A DNA stretch of 16,136 bases from Clostridiales bacterium. Its GTDB lineage: Bacteria; Bacillota; Clostridia; Lachnospirales; Lachnospiraceae. The position numbers were made by a program, and so were the translations under genes. Position 1 is the stretch's first letter, and every line of letters starts with the position of its first letter. Location of the stretch: contig JAHZHF010000030.1 of assembly GCA_019420405.1 (NCBI GenBank), positions 1 through 16,136 of the forward strand. The letters run 5' to 3'. Below, one piece after another: positions 6,360 through 14,485 of the stretch. The notes beneath the pieces were generated by a model that saw only the letters and a program-made list of their open reading frames with translations, did not search any database and was not told the origin of the DNA.

Positions 6360-7093
6360 ATGGAAAAGTTGCGGTAGTGACAGGCGCTTCCAGAGGAATC
6401 GGAAGAGCGGTTGCGATGAAACTGGCGTCCGAAGGCGCAACGGTTGTGATCAACTATAACGGATCAAAAGAGCGCGCTGAGGAAGTGAAGAGTGAGATCG
6501 AGAATAACGGTGGCAAAGCTGAGATCAGGCAGTGCAATGTCTCTGATTATGCAGCTTGTGAAGAGATGTTTAAAGAGATCATCTCCACCTTCGGCAGTGT
6601 GGATATCCTTGTAAATAATGCGGGGATTACCCGTGACGGGCTGCTGATGAAGATGTCCGAGGAGGATTACGATGCGGTTCTGAATACAAATCTTAAGGGC
6701 ACATTCAACTGCATCCGCTTCGTGGCAAGACAGATGATCAAACAGCGCGGCGGGCGCATCATCAATATGTCTTCCGTATCCGGTGTGCTCGGTAACGCAG
6801 GACAGGCAAACTACTCTGCGTCAAAGGCAGGGGTGATCGGACTGACAAAGTCCGCTGCAAGAGAACTTGCAAGCCGGGGGATCACGGTGAACGCTATCGC
6901 GCCGGGATTTATCAATACAGAGATGACAGAAGTACTCTCGGATAAGGTAAAAGAAGGCGCTGTGGCTCAGATTCCTCTCGGAAAATTCGGAGAGACAGAA
7001 GATATCGCCAATGCTGTGGCGTTCCTGGCTTCTGAAGGGGCGAGGTATATCACGGGACAGGTGTTAAATGTAGATGGCGGAATGGCTATGTAA
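6353..7093 (+). CDS. fabG: 3-oxoacyl-ACP reductase
   Basis: FabG is the NADPH-dependent reductase of beta-ketoacyl-ACP. The 246-residue short-chain dehydrogenase has TGASRGIG (10-17) for cofactor binding, NNAG (88-91), and the catalytic tetrad N113, S141, Y154 and K158 (NYSASKAG). The dimer-end motif LNVDGGM is at the C-terminus. The ATG at 6353 overlaps the fabD stop by 7 nt, with AAGGTGG upstream. Downstream, the tight operon spacing is broken by 303 bases containing a long palindrome before fabF. Confidence 0.96.
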   Translation: MLNGKVAVVTGASRGIGRAVAMKLASEGATVVINYNGSKERAEEVKSEIENNGGKAEIRQCNVSDYAACEEMFKEIISTFGSVDILVNNAGITRDGLLMKMSEEDYDAVLNTNLKGTFNCIRFVARQMIKQRGGRIINMSSVSGVLGNAGQANYSASKAGVIGLTKSAARELASRGITVNAIAPGFINTEMTEVLSDKVKEGAVAQIPLGKFGETEDIANAVAFLASEGARYITGQVLNVDGGMAM

Positions 7094-7103
7094 AACGAGA
7101 ATA

Positions 7104-7275
7104 CTTTTGGGAGGAGCCGCAGGAGGCAATGAATATTATCACTGCGGACGCGCTTGCGCTCGGGCCGGAACGCAGCGGTACATAAGGCCGCATAGGACGC
7201 GGCCTAAGTGCCGGCGTTCCTCTACGGTCCTTAGTGATAACACCCATTGCCGCCTGCTGGGATTCTCCTAAAAAG
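7104..7275. repeat. 172-nt structured palindromic element between fabG and fabF
   Basis: The outer arms (7104-7149 and 7227-7275) form about 35 base pairs with few mismatches, beginning CTTTT/AAAAG and including GGCAATG/CATTGCC and TTATCACT/AGTGATAA. The stem opens to a junction with a small GCGCTTGCGC hairpin (7150-7159) and a second long arm in which GGAACGC (7167-7173) pairs with GCGTTCC (7214-7220). That arm is capped by GGCCGC/GCGGCC around loop 7192-7198. There is no T-run on either strand, so it is not a standard terminator. It lacks an open frame. It may be an inserted palindromic repeat or an intra-operon RNA controlling fabF translation or message processing. Confidence 0.8.
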
Positions 7276-7396
7276 GGAACCTGGTTTTAACTGAGGTGAA
7301 TGCAGAAGAGGAAATGTACTTCTGGCGAACGCTGAACGGTTATGATTTGTAAGGAAGAGGCAGTTTAGCGCTGTCTCGGAAAGGGTTAGTCGATAT
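7276..7396 (+). other. Residual fabG-fabF spacer
   Basis: The remaining 121 bases contain a 6-bp hairpin CAGAAG/CTTCTG (7303-7324) and the GGAAAGGG ribosome binding site of fabF. I see no credible promoter. Very short ATG frames (8-11 codons) occur but lack support. Confidence 0.4.
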
Positions 7397-8635
7397 ATGA
7401 AAAGAAGAGTTGTTGTAACTGGTCTTGGGGCTGTGACGCCGATCGGAAATACGGTGGAAGAGTTCTGGGCAGGTATTAAGGAAGGTAAGGTCGGGATCGG
7501 TCCGATCACAAAGTTTGATGCATCGGAGTTTAAGGTGCAGATTGCGGCTGAGGTGAAGGATTTCGTTGCGAAGGAGCGCATGGACTTCAAGGCGGCGAAG
7601 AGAATGGAGCTGTTCTCCCAGTACGCGGTTGCGGCGGCGAAGGAAGCATTTGAGGATGCGGGAATCGAGATGGAGAAGGAAGATCCGTACCGTGTGGGAG
7701 TGATCGTGGGCTCCGGTATCGGAAGCCTGCAGTGTGTGGAGACCAATTATGAGAAAATCCTGACAAAAGGACCGAACAAGGTGAATCCGCTGATGGTTCC
7801 TCTGATGATCTCCAACATGGCGGCAGGAAATATCTCGATCCAGCTTGGACTGAAAGGAAAGTGTACAAACGTAGTGACAGCGTGTGCGTCCGGAACACAC
7901 TGTATCGGCGACGCATTCCGCGCGATCCAGTACGGCGATGCGGACGTGATGGTTGCAGGTGGAACTGAGGCTTCCGTATGCCCCACCGGAATCGCAGGAT
8001 TCACAGCGCTGACCGCTCTGTCTACGACAAATGATCCGGAACATGCATCCCGCCCGTTTGATAAGGACAGAGACGGATTCGTGCTGGGCGAGGGCTCGGG
8101 AATTGTGGTACTGGAAGAGCTGGAGCATGCGAAGGCAAGAGGCGCACAGATTTACGCTGAGTTAGTGGGATATGGCGCAACAGGAGACGCATATCACATC
8201 ACTTCACCGGCAGAGGACGGAGAAGGCGCCGGAATGGCGATGAAGCTTGCCATGAAGGAAGCGGATGTTCAGCCGGAGCAGATTGATTACATTAACGCTC
8301 ATGGAACAAGCACACACCACAACGACCTGTTCGAGACGAAGGCGATCAAATTTGCCCTCGGGGACGCGGCAAAAGACGTGGTAGTGAATTCGACAAAATC
8401 CATGATCGGACATCTTCTCGGCGCGGCAGGCGGCGTGGAATTTGTTGTCTGCGTGAAGAGTATTCAGGATGGATTCATCCATCAGACAATGGGAACCGAG
8501 AACGTAGATCCGGAGTGCGACTTGAACTACGCGGTGGGCGCGCCGGTTGAGAAGGATGTAAACTATGTTCTCACGAACTCCCTTGGGTTCGGCGGCCACA
8601 ATGCGACACTGTTATTAAAGAAGTTTGAAGGGTAG
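7397..8635 (+). CDS. fabF: Beta-ketoacyl-ACP synthase II
   Basis: FabF elongates acyl-ACP by decarboxylative condensation with malonyl-ACP. The 412-residue protein has the Cys-His-His triad: C163 in TACASGTH, H302 in AHGTSTHHND and H339 in KSMIGHLLGAAG. The Gly-rich LGFGGHNAT near the C-terminus is also present. THHND replaces the more usual TPYND, a minor oddity. The ATG at 7397 follows a purine-rich GGAAAGGG at about 10-nt spacing. The stop lies 10 nt before the accB start. Together with FabH it provides the condensing activities of this operon. No FabB, FabA or FabM gene is seen. Confidence 0.97.
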   Translation: MKRRVVVTGLGAVTPIGNTVEEFWAGIKEGKVGIGPITKFDASEFKVQIAAEVKDFVAKERMDFKAAKRMELFSQYAVAAAKEAFEDAGIEMEKEDPYRVGVIVGSGIGSLQCVETNYEKILTKGPNKVNPLMVPLMISNMAAGNISIQLGLKGKCTNVVTACASGTHCIGDAFRAIQYGDADVMVAGGTEASVCPTGIAGFTALTALSTTNDPEHASRPFDKDRDGFVLGEGSGIVVLEELEHAKARGAQIYAELVGYGATGDAYHITSPAEDGEGAGMAMKLAMKEADVQPEQIDYINAHGTSTHHNDLFETKAIKFALGDAAKDVVVNSTKSMIGHLLGAAGGVEFVVCVKSIQDGFIHQTMGTENVDPECDLNYAVGAPVEKDVNYVLTNSLGFGGHNATLLLKKFEG

Positions 8636-8645
8636 AGGTATGAAA

Positions 8646-9191
8646 ATGAAAGTAGAACAGGTTTTAGAACTGGTCAAGGCTGTTTCAGACTCAGCACTCA
8701 CCGAATTTAAGTATGAAGAGGACGGCGTTAAGCTGTCTCTCAAGAAAACAGAGGATAAGATCGTACAGGTTCAGGCACCGTCAGTTCCTATGTCGATGCC
8801 GGGCGTAATGCCTGTTTCTGCACCGCTGGCTCCGGTACAGGGAATGGCAGCAGGAAACGCTGTGCCGGGTGGTGTAACAGCAGGAACAGGAAGCGCTTCT
8901 GCGGCAGGAAATGATCCGGCAGCGGCGGAGAGCGGAAATACACAGGCGGCGCTGTCGGGAAAAGTTGTGAAATCTCCTCTCGTGGGAACGTTTTATGCGG
9001 CTCCGGCAGAGGACGCAGAGCCCTTCGTTAAAGTGGGAGACAGTATAAAGGAAGGACAGGTTCTGGCGATTGTAGAAGCCATGAAGCTGATGAATGAAAT
9101 CGAGAGCGACTTCGCGGGAACCGTGACGGAGATTCTGGTTGAAAACGGACAGGCGGTCGAATACGGACAGCCGCTTATGGTAATCGGTTAG
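8646..9191 (+). CDS. accB: Acetyl-CoA carboxylase biotin carboxyl carrier protein
   Basis: AccB carries CO2 on biotin between biotin carboxylase and carboxyltransferase. The protein has 181 residues from the chosen start. It has an N-terminal helical region (1-~35), a flexible Pro/Ala/Gly/Met-rich linker (~43-105) and a biotinyl domain with EAMKLMNE, where K147 is the biotinylated lysine. PLVGTFYAAP before it is characteristic. The start at 8646 is preferred because AGAGG (8634-8638) is 7 nt away. An ATG at 8640 would sit almost on top of that site. The gene overlaps nothing and is followed by fabZ after 45 nt. Confidence 0.95.
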   Translation: MKVEQVLELVKAVSDSALTEFKYEEDGVKLSLKKTEDKIVQVQAPSVPMSMPGVMPVSAPLAPVQGMAAGNAVPGGVTAGTGSASAAGNDPAAAESGNTQAALSGKVVKSPLVGTFYAAPAEDAEPFVKVGDSIKEGQVLAIVEAMKLMNEIESDFAGTVTEILVENGQAVEYGQPLMVIG

Positions 9192-9236
9192 TTAAGAAAC
9201 TTCTGTGGCCAGCATGGCGGAAAGGTGAATGGAATT

Positions 9237-9668
9237 ATGAACAGTTTGAATGTGGAACAGATCCAGGAGATCATCCCCCACAGACACCCGTTCCTCCTGA
9301 TCGACAAGATCGAGGATTATGAGCCGGGACAGTATGCAGTGGGATATAAGAGCGTGACATACAGAGAGGACTTTTTCCGGGGACATTTCCCGCAGAAAGC
9401 GGTAATGCCGGGCGTTCTGATTCTTGAGGCTCTCGCCCAGACCGGAGCGGTGGCAATCTTAAGCCAGTCGGAGAATAAAGGAAAGATCGCATTTTTCGGA
9501 GGCGTGCAGAAATGCCGTTTTAAAGGGATGGTGCTCCCGGGAGATACGCTTAAGCTTGAGACGAAGATCATTAAGAGCAAGGGGCCGGTCGGAGTCGGAC
9601 AGGCGACGGCTTATGTTGACGGAAAGGTAGTTGTCAGCGCGGAACTGACATTTATGGTGGGAGAGTAG
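9237..9668 (+). CDS. fabZ: 3-hydroxyacyl-ACP dehydratase
   Basis: FabZ removes water from 3-hydroxyacyl-ACP to give the trans-2-enoyl substrate of FabK. The 143-residue hot-dog-fold protein has the opening IPHRHPFLLID, the catalytic H50 in FRGHFPQ, the conserved VMPGVL and E64 in LEALAQ, all normal for the family. The ATG at 9237 gives the usual length. A GTG at 9225 in the same frame would overlap the GGAAAGG ribosome binding site, so it is rejected. It sits between accB and accC, as in streptococcal fab operons. No isomerising dehydratase (FabA/FabM) is visible, so any unsaturated fatty acid route must be encoded elsewhere or differ. Confidence 0.96.
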   Translation: MNSLNVEQIQEIIPHRHPFLLIDKIEDYEPGQYAVGYKSVTYREDFFRGHFPQKAVMPGVLILEALAQTGAVAILSQSENKGKIAFFGGVQKCRFKGMVLPGDTLKLETKIIKSKGPVGVGQATAYVDGKVVVSAELTFMVGE

Positions 9669-9675
9669 CATAGAG

Positions 9676-11022
9676 ATGATTGGGAGAATATTGATTGCAA
9701 ACCGCGGTGAGATCGCAGTGCGGATTATCCGTGCCTGCCGTGAGATGGGCATTGAGACCGTGGCTGTTTACTCCGAGGCGGACCGGGAGGCGCTGCATAC
9801 CCAGCTTGCCGATGAGGCAGTCTGTATCGGGCCTGCGCCGTCTTCGGAGAGTTATCTGAATATGCAGAATATCATCAGTGCCACACTGATATCCGGGGCG
9901 GATGCGATCCATCCGGGATTTGGATTCCTTTCGGAGAACAGCAAGTTTGCAGAGCTGTGCGAGCAGTGCAGCATTAATTTTATCGGGCCCAGGTCAGAGG
10001 TGATCCAGAGTCTTGGAAATAAATCTGAGGCGAGAAATACCATGATCCGTGCAGGCGTCCCGGTGATTCCGGGAAGCACAGAGCCCATTTACGACGCGGA
10101 GACGGGCGCACGGACTGCGGCGGAGATCGGCTACCCGGTGATTGTGAAAGCGGCCCTCGGCGGCGGCGGAAAGGGTATGCGAGTGGCCCGGACGCCGGAG
10201 GAATTTGAAAACAGTTTTAAGACTGCGCAGAAGGAAGCGGAGATGGCTTTCGGCGACGGAACCATGTACATTGAGCACTTTGTGGAGCATCCGCGGCATA
10301 TCGAATTCCAGATTCTTGCGGATAAGTTTGGAAATGTGATTCACCTCGGGGAGAGAGACTGCTCGGTTCAGAGAAATCATCAGAAGATGATCGAGGAATC
10401 TCCCTCTGCTGCGCTCACGCCGGAGCTTCGGGCGAAGATGGGAGAGGCGGCTGTAAAAGCAGCAAAAGCAGCCCATTATACGAATGCCGGAACCATAGAG
10501 TTCCTTCTGGAGAAGAACGGAAACTTTTACTTCATGGAGATGAATACGAGAATCCAGGTGGAGCATCCGGTTACAGAATGGGTGACAGGCATCGACCTTG
10601 TGAAAGAGCAGATCCGGATTGCGGACGGACAGCCTTTGAGCTGCCGTCAGGAGGATGTGCATATTACGGGACATGCCATTGAGTGCAGGATCAACGCGGA
10701 AAATCCGGAGAAGAACTTCCGTCCCTCACCGGGAACCATTACGGATATGTATCTTCCGGGCGGAAAGGGCGTGCGGATCGACGCTGCGATATACAGCGGC
10801 TATACGGTTCCGCCTTATTATGACTCCATGCTGGCGAAGCTGATCGTCCACGCAAAAAACAGAAGCGAGGCGATCAAAAAGATGAGGAGCGCCCTGGGGG
10901 AAGTGATCATTGAAGGAATCGACACGAATGTGGACTATCAGTATGAGATACTGAATCATCCGGATTTTATCAAAGGTGATATCGATATTGAATTTATTGA
11001 GAAAATGCAGGCGGAAAAATAG
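9676..11022 (+). CDS. accC: Acetyl-CoA carboxylase biotin carboxylase
   Basis: AccC uses ATP and bicarbonate to carboxylate the biotin on AccB. The 448-residue ATP-grasp protein has the N-terminal domain RILIANRGEIA, ATP ligands K116 and K158, the glycine loop GGGGKGMR, H208, and the active-site strand MEMNTRIQVEHP with E288, N290, R292 and E296. R338 in IECRIN corresponds to the biotin/bicarbonate arginine of the E. coli enzyme. The start lies 7 nt after the fabZ stop, with GGGAGAG inside the end of fabZ acting as the probable ribosome binding site. Length matches the family closely. Confidence 0.97.
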   Translation: MIGRILIANRGEIAVRIIRACREMGIETVAVYSEADREALHTQLADEAVCIGPAPSSESYLNMQNIISATLISGADAIHPGFGFLSENSKFAELCEQCSINFIGPRSEVIQSLGNKSEARNTMIRAGVPVIPGSTEPIYDAETGARTAAEIGYPVIVKAALGGGGKGMRVARTPEEFENSFKTAQKEAEMAFGDGTMYIEHFVEHPRHIEFQILADKFGNVIHLGERDCSVQRNHQKMIEESPSAALTPELRAKMGEAAVKAAKAAHYTNAGTIEFLLEKNGNFYFMEMNTRIQVEHPVTEWVTGIDLVKEQIRIADGQPLSCRQEDVHITGHAIECRINAENPEKNFRPSPGTITDMYLPGGKGVRIDAAIYSGYTVPPYYDSMLAKLIVHAKNRSEAIKKMRSALGEVIIEGIDTNVDYQYEILNHPDFIKGDIDIEFIEKMQAEK

Positions 11023-11069
11023 CCAGTGAACGCGCCGTATGACCTGTCTGTATTTGGGAGGTAACTCAG

Positions 11070-12767
11070 ATGAATTTAAAAGATATGTTCAAGAAGACAA
11101 ACAGACGGCCGCATTACATTTCCCTGAAAGGCGATCGTCCCGAAGTGCCGGAGGGGCTGCTGAGGAAATGTAATAAATGCGGCGCTGCCATCATAGCGGA
11201 GGATGTAAAGAAAGGGTATTACATCTGTCCGAAATGTCATGGATATTTCCGTGTTCATGCTTACCGCAGGATTGAGATGCTGGCGGATGAGGGCTCCTTT
11301 ACGGAGTGGGATAAGGAGATGGAGTTTGTCAATCCCCTGAAGTTCAGAGGCTACGAAGAGAAAGTGGAGGCGCTGAAAGAGCGCACCCGCCTGAATGAAG
11401 CGGTTGTGACAGGGAAGATCTCCATTGACGGAAACCCGGCGGTGATCGGCGTCTGTGACGGGCGGTTCATGATGGCCAGCATGGGGCACATCGTAGGTGA
11501 GAAGATTGCCCGTGCCGTAGAGCGCGCCACAGAGGAAAAACTTCCGGTCATTATCTTTACCTGTTCCGGAGGCGCCAGGATGCAGGAGGGAATTGTCTCC
11601 CTGATGCAGATGGCGAAGACGTCGGCCGCTCTGAAACGTCACAGCGATGCGGGACAGCTCTATATCTCCGTTCTGACAGATCCTACAACCGGCGGCGTGA
11701 CGGCAAGTTTCGCCATGCTTGGAGACATCATCCTGGCAGAGCCGAAAGCGCTGATCGGATTCGCGGGGCCGCGGGTCATCGAGCAGACGATCGGGCAGAA
11801 GCTGCCGAAAGGATTCCAGAGATCAGAGTTCCTTCTGGAGCATGGATTTGTGGACCGGATCGTGGAGCGGGAAGAGCTCAGAGACGTCCTTGCGCAGATT
11901 CTCAGAATGCACGGAGAAAACGGAACGGTGGATAAATCCCGGCTTCTGGAAGCTCCTGAGATCAGCAGAGCCGCAGAGAAGAAAGAACTCACTGCATGGG
12001 AGCGGGTTCAGATCTCGAGAAAGAAGGACCGTCCGGTGGGAACGGACTATATTGACGCGTTGTTTACGGACTTTATGGAATTCCACGGAGACAGGTATTT
12101 TAAGGACGACCATGCGATTGTCGGCGGAATTGCATATTTTCACGGTATGCCGGTCACTGTGATCGCGCAGGCGAAGGGAAAGACGACGAAGGAAAATCTG
12201 GACCGGAACTTCTCCATGCCTTCACCGGATGGATACCGCAAGGCCCTGAGGCTGATGAAGCAGGCTGAGAAATTTAACCGCCCGGTGATCTGCTTTGTGG
12301 ATACCCCGGGAGCATTCTGCGGCCTGGAGGCAGAGGAGAGAGGACAGGGCGAGGCGATTGCGAGAAATCTGTTCGAGCTCTCCGGTCTGAAAGTGCCTGT
12401 CCTTTCCGTTGTGATCGGCGAAGGCGGAAGCGGCGGCGCGCTGGCAATGGCTGTGGCGGACGAGGTGTGGATGCTGGAGAACGCGATCTATTCGGTTCTG
12501 TCTCCGGAAGGATTCGCGAGCATTCTCTGGAAAGACAGCAAGCGGGCGAGCGAAGCTGCGGAGGTTATGAAGCTGACTGCCGCTGATCTGAAACAGCTTG
12601 GAGTTATCGAACAGGTAATTCCGGAACCGGAAGAATTTGACGGGGAGCATTTAAAGCCTGTCAGCGAGTACCTGGCGGTGCAGATCGCAGAATTCCTGGA
12701 GAAATATAGGCAGTATTCTCCGGAAGAGCTGACAGCGAAACGATATGACAGGTTCAGGCGCATTTAG
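11070..12767 (+). CDS. accDA: Fused acetyl-CoA carboxylase carboxyltransferase (AccD-AccA)
   Basis: This single 565-residue frame carries both carboxyltransferase subunits that move CO2 from biotin to acetyl-CoA. Residues 1-~290 are AccD, with a zinc ribbon C34, C37, C53, C56 followed by the crotonase-like core (TCSGGARMQEG, DPTTGGVTASFAMLGD). After a linker at ~290-310, residues ~308-565 are AccA (DYIDALFTDFMEFHGDR, FVDTPGAF, GEGGSGGALA, SPEGFASILWKD). The AccA part begins at the equivalent of about residue 59 of E. coli AccA, so the N-terminal helical segment is missing. GGGAGG lies 8 nt upstream. No stop or restart lies between the halves, so this is a true fusion. Confidence 0.95.
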   Translation: MNLKDMFKKTNRRPHYISLKGDRPEVPEGLLRKCNKCGAAIIAEDVKKGYYICPKCHGYFRVHAYRRIEMLADEGSFTEWDKEMEFVNPLKFRGYEEKVEALKERTRLNEAVVTGKISIDGNPAVIGVCDGRFMMASMGHIVGEKIARAVERATEEKLPVIIFTCSGGARMQEGIVSLMQMAKTSAALKRHSDAGQLYISVLTDPTTGGVTASFAMLGDIILAEPKALIGFAGPRVIEQTIGQKLPKGFQRSEFLLEHGFVDRIVEREELRDVLAQILRMHGENGTVDKSRLLEAPEISRAAEKKELTAWERVQISRKKDRPVGTDYIDALFTDFMEFHGDRYFKDDHAIVGGIAYFHGMPVTVIAQAKGKTTKENLDRNFSMPSPDGYRKALRLMKQAEKFNRPVICFVDTPGAFCGLEAEERGQGEAIARNLFELSGLKVPVLSVVIGEGGSGGALAMAVADEVWMLENAIYSVLSPEGFASILWKDSKRASEAAEVMKLTAADLKQLGVIEQVIPEPEEFDGEHLKPVSEYLAVQIAEFLEKYRQYSPEELTAKRYDRFRRI

Positions 12768-12793
12768 CCGGGCAGTCAGAGACGAGGAAAAAT

Positions 12794-13846
12794 ATGAAAA
12801 ATCTGAAAATAGGTGAGAAGATCACCAGATTCCCCTTAATACAGGGCGGAATGGGAGTCGGCATCAGTCTTGGGAGGCTGGCCGGAAGCGTGGCGGCAGA
12901 GGGCGGCGTCGGAATCATTTCCACAGCGCAGATCGGATACCGGGAAGCGGATTTCGACAGAGATCCCGCCGGAGCAAATCTGCGCGCCATTGAGAGTGAG
13001 ATGAAAAAGGCGAGAGAGATCTCACCTGACGGCATCGTCGGATATAATGTCATGACCGCTCTGAAAGAACATGCGGCGCACGTGAAGGCCGCGGTGAAAG
13101 CGGGGGCGGACATCATCATTTCGGGAGCGGGTCTTCCGACAGAGCTTCCGGAGCTGGTGGCGGGCAGCAGGACGAAGATCGCGCCTGTTGTGTCAACTGA
13201 GCGGTCGGTAAATGTGATCCTGAAATACTGGGACAGAAAATACCGGCGCACCGCAGACCTTGTGGTGGTAGAAGGACCTCAGGCCGGCGGGCATCTCGGG
13301 TTTAAGAAAGAAGAGCTGGGGGAATACACTGAGGCTGTTTACGCGGAAGAGATCAAAAAGATCCTGGCTGCGGTCAGAAAGTATGCGGAGAAGTATCAGA
13401 CTGAGATCCCGGTTGTCGTTGCAGGAGGAATCTATGACAGCGAGGATGTAAAGCGTGTGATGGATCTGGGGGCAGACGGCGTCCAGGTGGCGACGCGGTT
13501 TGTCACCACAGAGGAGTGCGACGCGGATATCCGTTACAAGGAAGCTTACATCCATGCTTCAAAAGAAGATATTCAGATCGTAAAGAGTCCGGTCGGAATG
13601 CCGGGACGTGCCATCATGAACCGTTTTATGCAGCGTGTTATGGGCGGGGAGCAGATCCCCCACAGCCCCTGCCACCGCTGTCTTGCAAAATGCAGCCCGG
13701 CAGATATCCCATACTGTATCACAGACGGGCTGATCGAAGCAGCAAAAGGGAATATAGAGAAGGGACTTCTGTTCTGCGGGGCAAAGGCGTACCGCGCAGA
13801 GCGGATCGAGACGGTCAGGGAAGTTATGCAGGCGCTGTTCGCATAG
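12794..13846 (+). CDS. FabK/nitronate monooxygenase-like flavoprotein with Cys cluster
   Basis: This 350-residue TIM-barrel flavoprotein is related to FabK and 2-nitropropane dioxygenase. It has FPLIQGGMGVGIS at the N-terminus, EGPQAGGHLGF with H167, VVVAGGIYD and LGADGVQVATRF for FMN phosphate binding. Unlike FabK it has a C-terminal cysteine cluster C293-x2-C296-x3-C300-x7-C308 plus C328, within CHRCLAKCSPADIPYC, which may bind a metal or an iron-sulfur cluster. It lies 26 nt after accDA and 30 nt before the MarR gene, so it is part of the fab operon. It may be a second enoyl reductase, a nitronate detoxifier or another flavin reductase. The precise reaction is unknown. Confidence 0.85.
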   Translation: MKNLKIGEKITRFPLIQGGMGVGISLGRLAGSVAAEGGVGIISTAQIGYREADFDRDPAGANLRAIESEMKKAREISPDGIVGYNVMTALKEHAAHVKAAVKAGADIIISGAGLPTELPELVAGSRTKIAPVVSTERSVNVILKYWDRKYRRTADLVVVEGPQAGGHLGFKKEELGEYTEAVYAEEIKKILAAVRKYAEKYQTEIPVVVAGGIYDSEDVKRVMDLGADGVQVATRFVTTEECDADIRYKEAYIHASKEDIQIVKSPVGMPGRAIMNRFMQRVMGGEQIPHSPCHRCLAKCSPADIPYCITDGLIEAAKGNIEKGLLFCGAKAYRAERIETVREVMQALFA

Positions 13847-13876
13847 GGCTTCTGTCTGAAAGAAAGGAGAAACCGG

Positions 13877-14356
13877 ATGGATGCACATGAGACCATCAAT
13901 GATATTCTGGTCAATCTGTTTAATGAAATATGGAAACTGGAAGAGGATGCAATCATAACCGAAGAATTCAAAGACATCACAAACAATGATATGCATATCA
14001 TTGAGGCGATTGGCCTGTCCGGGGAAAATACAATGTCCGTGGTGGCAAAGAAACTCGGGATCACAGCGGGATCTCTGACGACGGCCGTCAACGGACTGGT
14101 AAACAAAAAGTATGTGGTACGGCAGAGGAGCGAGAAAGACCGGAGAGTTGTATTTCTGGGGCTGACGGAGAAGGGCGTCCGCGCTTACGAGCACCACAGA
14201 GAATATCACCGCCGGATGACCGACGCAGTGATCGAAAGACTGGATGAACAGGAGATCCCGGTTCTCATAAAGACCCTCAACGGATTGGCAGAATTTTTTA
14301 GAGGATATAACAGTTCAGCCATCAGGGATGAGCTGAACTGTTTGAAAAGAATATAA
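13877..14356 (+). CDS. MarR-family transcriptional regulator, FabT-like
   Basis: This 159-residue winged helix-turn-helix protein has the MarR layout: N-terminal dimer helix (DILVNLFNEIWKLEE), recognition region MSVVAKKLGITAGSLTTAVN followed by LVNKKYV, and the wing EKDRRVVFLGLTEKG with conserved D-R-R. C-terminal helices complete the dimer. FabT, a MarR protein in lactic acid bacteria, represses fab genes with acyl-ACP as co-repressor. The same genome context and the TTTGA-N3-TCAAA operator at the head promoter make this a likely FabT equivalent. It is the last gene of the operon rather than near the front as in streptococci. AAAGGAG is 8 nt upstream. Assignment as FabT rests on context. Confidence 0.85.
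   Translation: MDAHETINDILVNLFNEIWKLEEDAIITEEFKDITNNDMHIIEAIGLSGENTMSVVAKKLGITAGSLTTAVNGLVNKKYVVRQRSEKDRRVVFLGLTEKGVRAYEHHREYHRRMTDAVIERLDEQEIPVLIKTLNGLAEFFRGYNSSAIRDELNCLKRI
14309..14342 (+). terminator. Hairpin at the end of the fab operon
   Basis: AACAGTTCAGC (14309-14319) pairs perfectly with GCTGAACTGTT (14332-14342), and CATC/GATG extends the stem inward. It lies inside the last codons of the MarR gene. Only TTTG follows, so termination would be weak or leaky. It could also pause transcription or protect the 3' end. Confidence 0.45.
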
Positions 14357-14361
14357 AAAAT

Positions 14362-14390
14362 TTGACCTTTTCAGAAAAATGAGGTACAAT
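14362..14390 (+). promoter_or_regulatory. Promoter of the Lys/Ala-rich protein gene
   Basis: The -35 TTGACC (14362-14367) and -10 TACAAT (14385-14390) are separated by 17 nt. This gives a leader of about 90 nt and separates the gene from the fab operon. Confidence 0.7.
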
Positions 14391-14485
14391 CCCTATGGAA
14401 CTTTAAGGATTGAGTTGAATATTAAGCGGTGTTACATCAAAGCGCCGGAAAATACTTGGTTGTATTATTTTAGGAGGGAACAAGT

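Noticed and set aside
7104..7275. Intrinsic terminator or known riboswitch between fabG and fabF
   Set aside because: No T-run follows the stem on either strand, and the fold does not match a riboswitch class I can recognise from sequence.
7300..7335. Tiny ATG frame of 11 codons before fabF
   Set aside because: Too short, with no independent support. Its GAGG match is likely chance.
3201..14356. Secondary metabolite or polyketide cluster
   Set aside because: All enzymes are single-domain housekeeping FASII components with complete motifs. There are no tailoring, thioesterase or modular genes.
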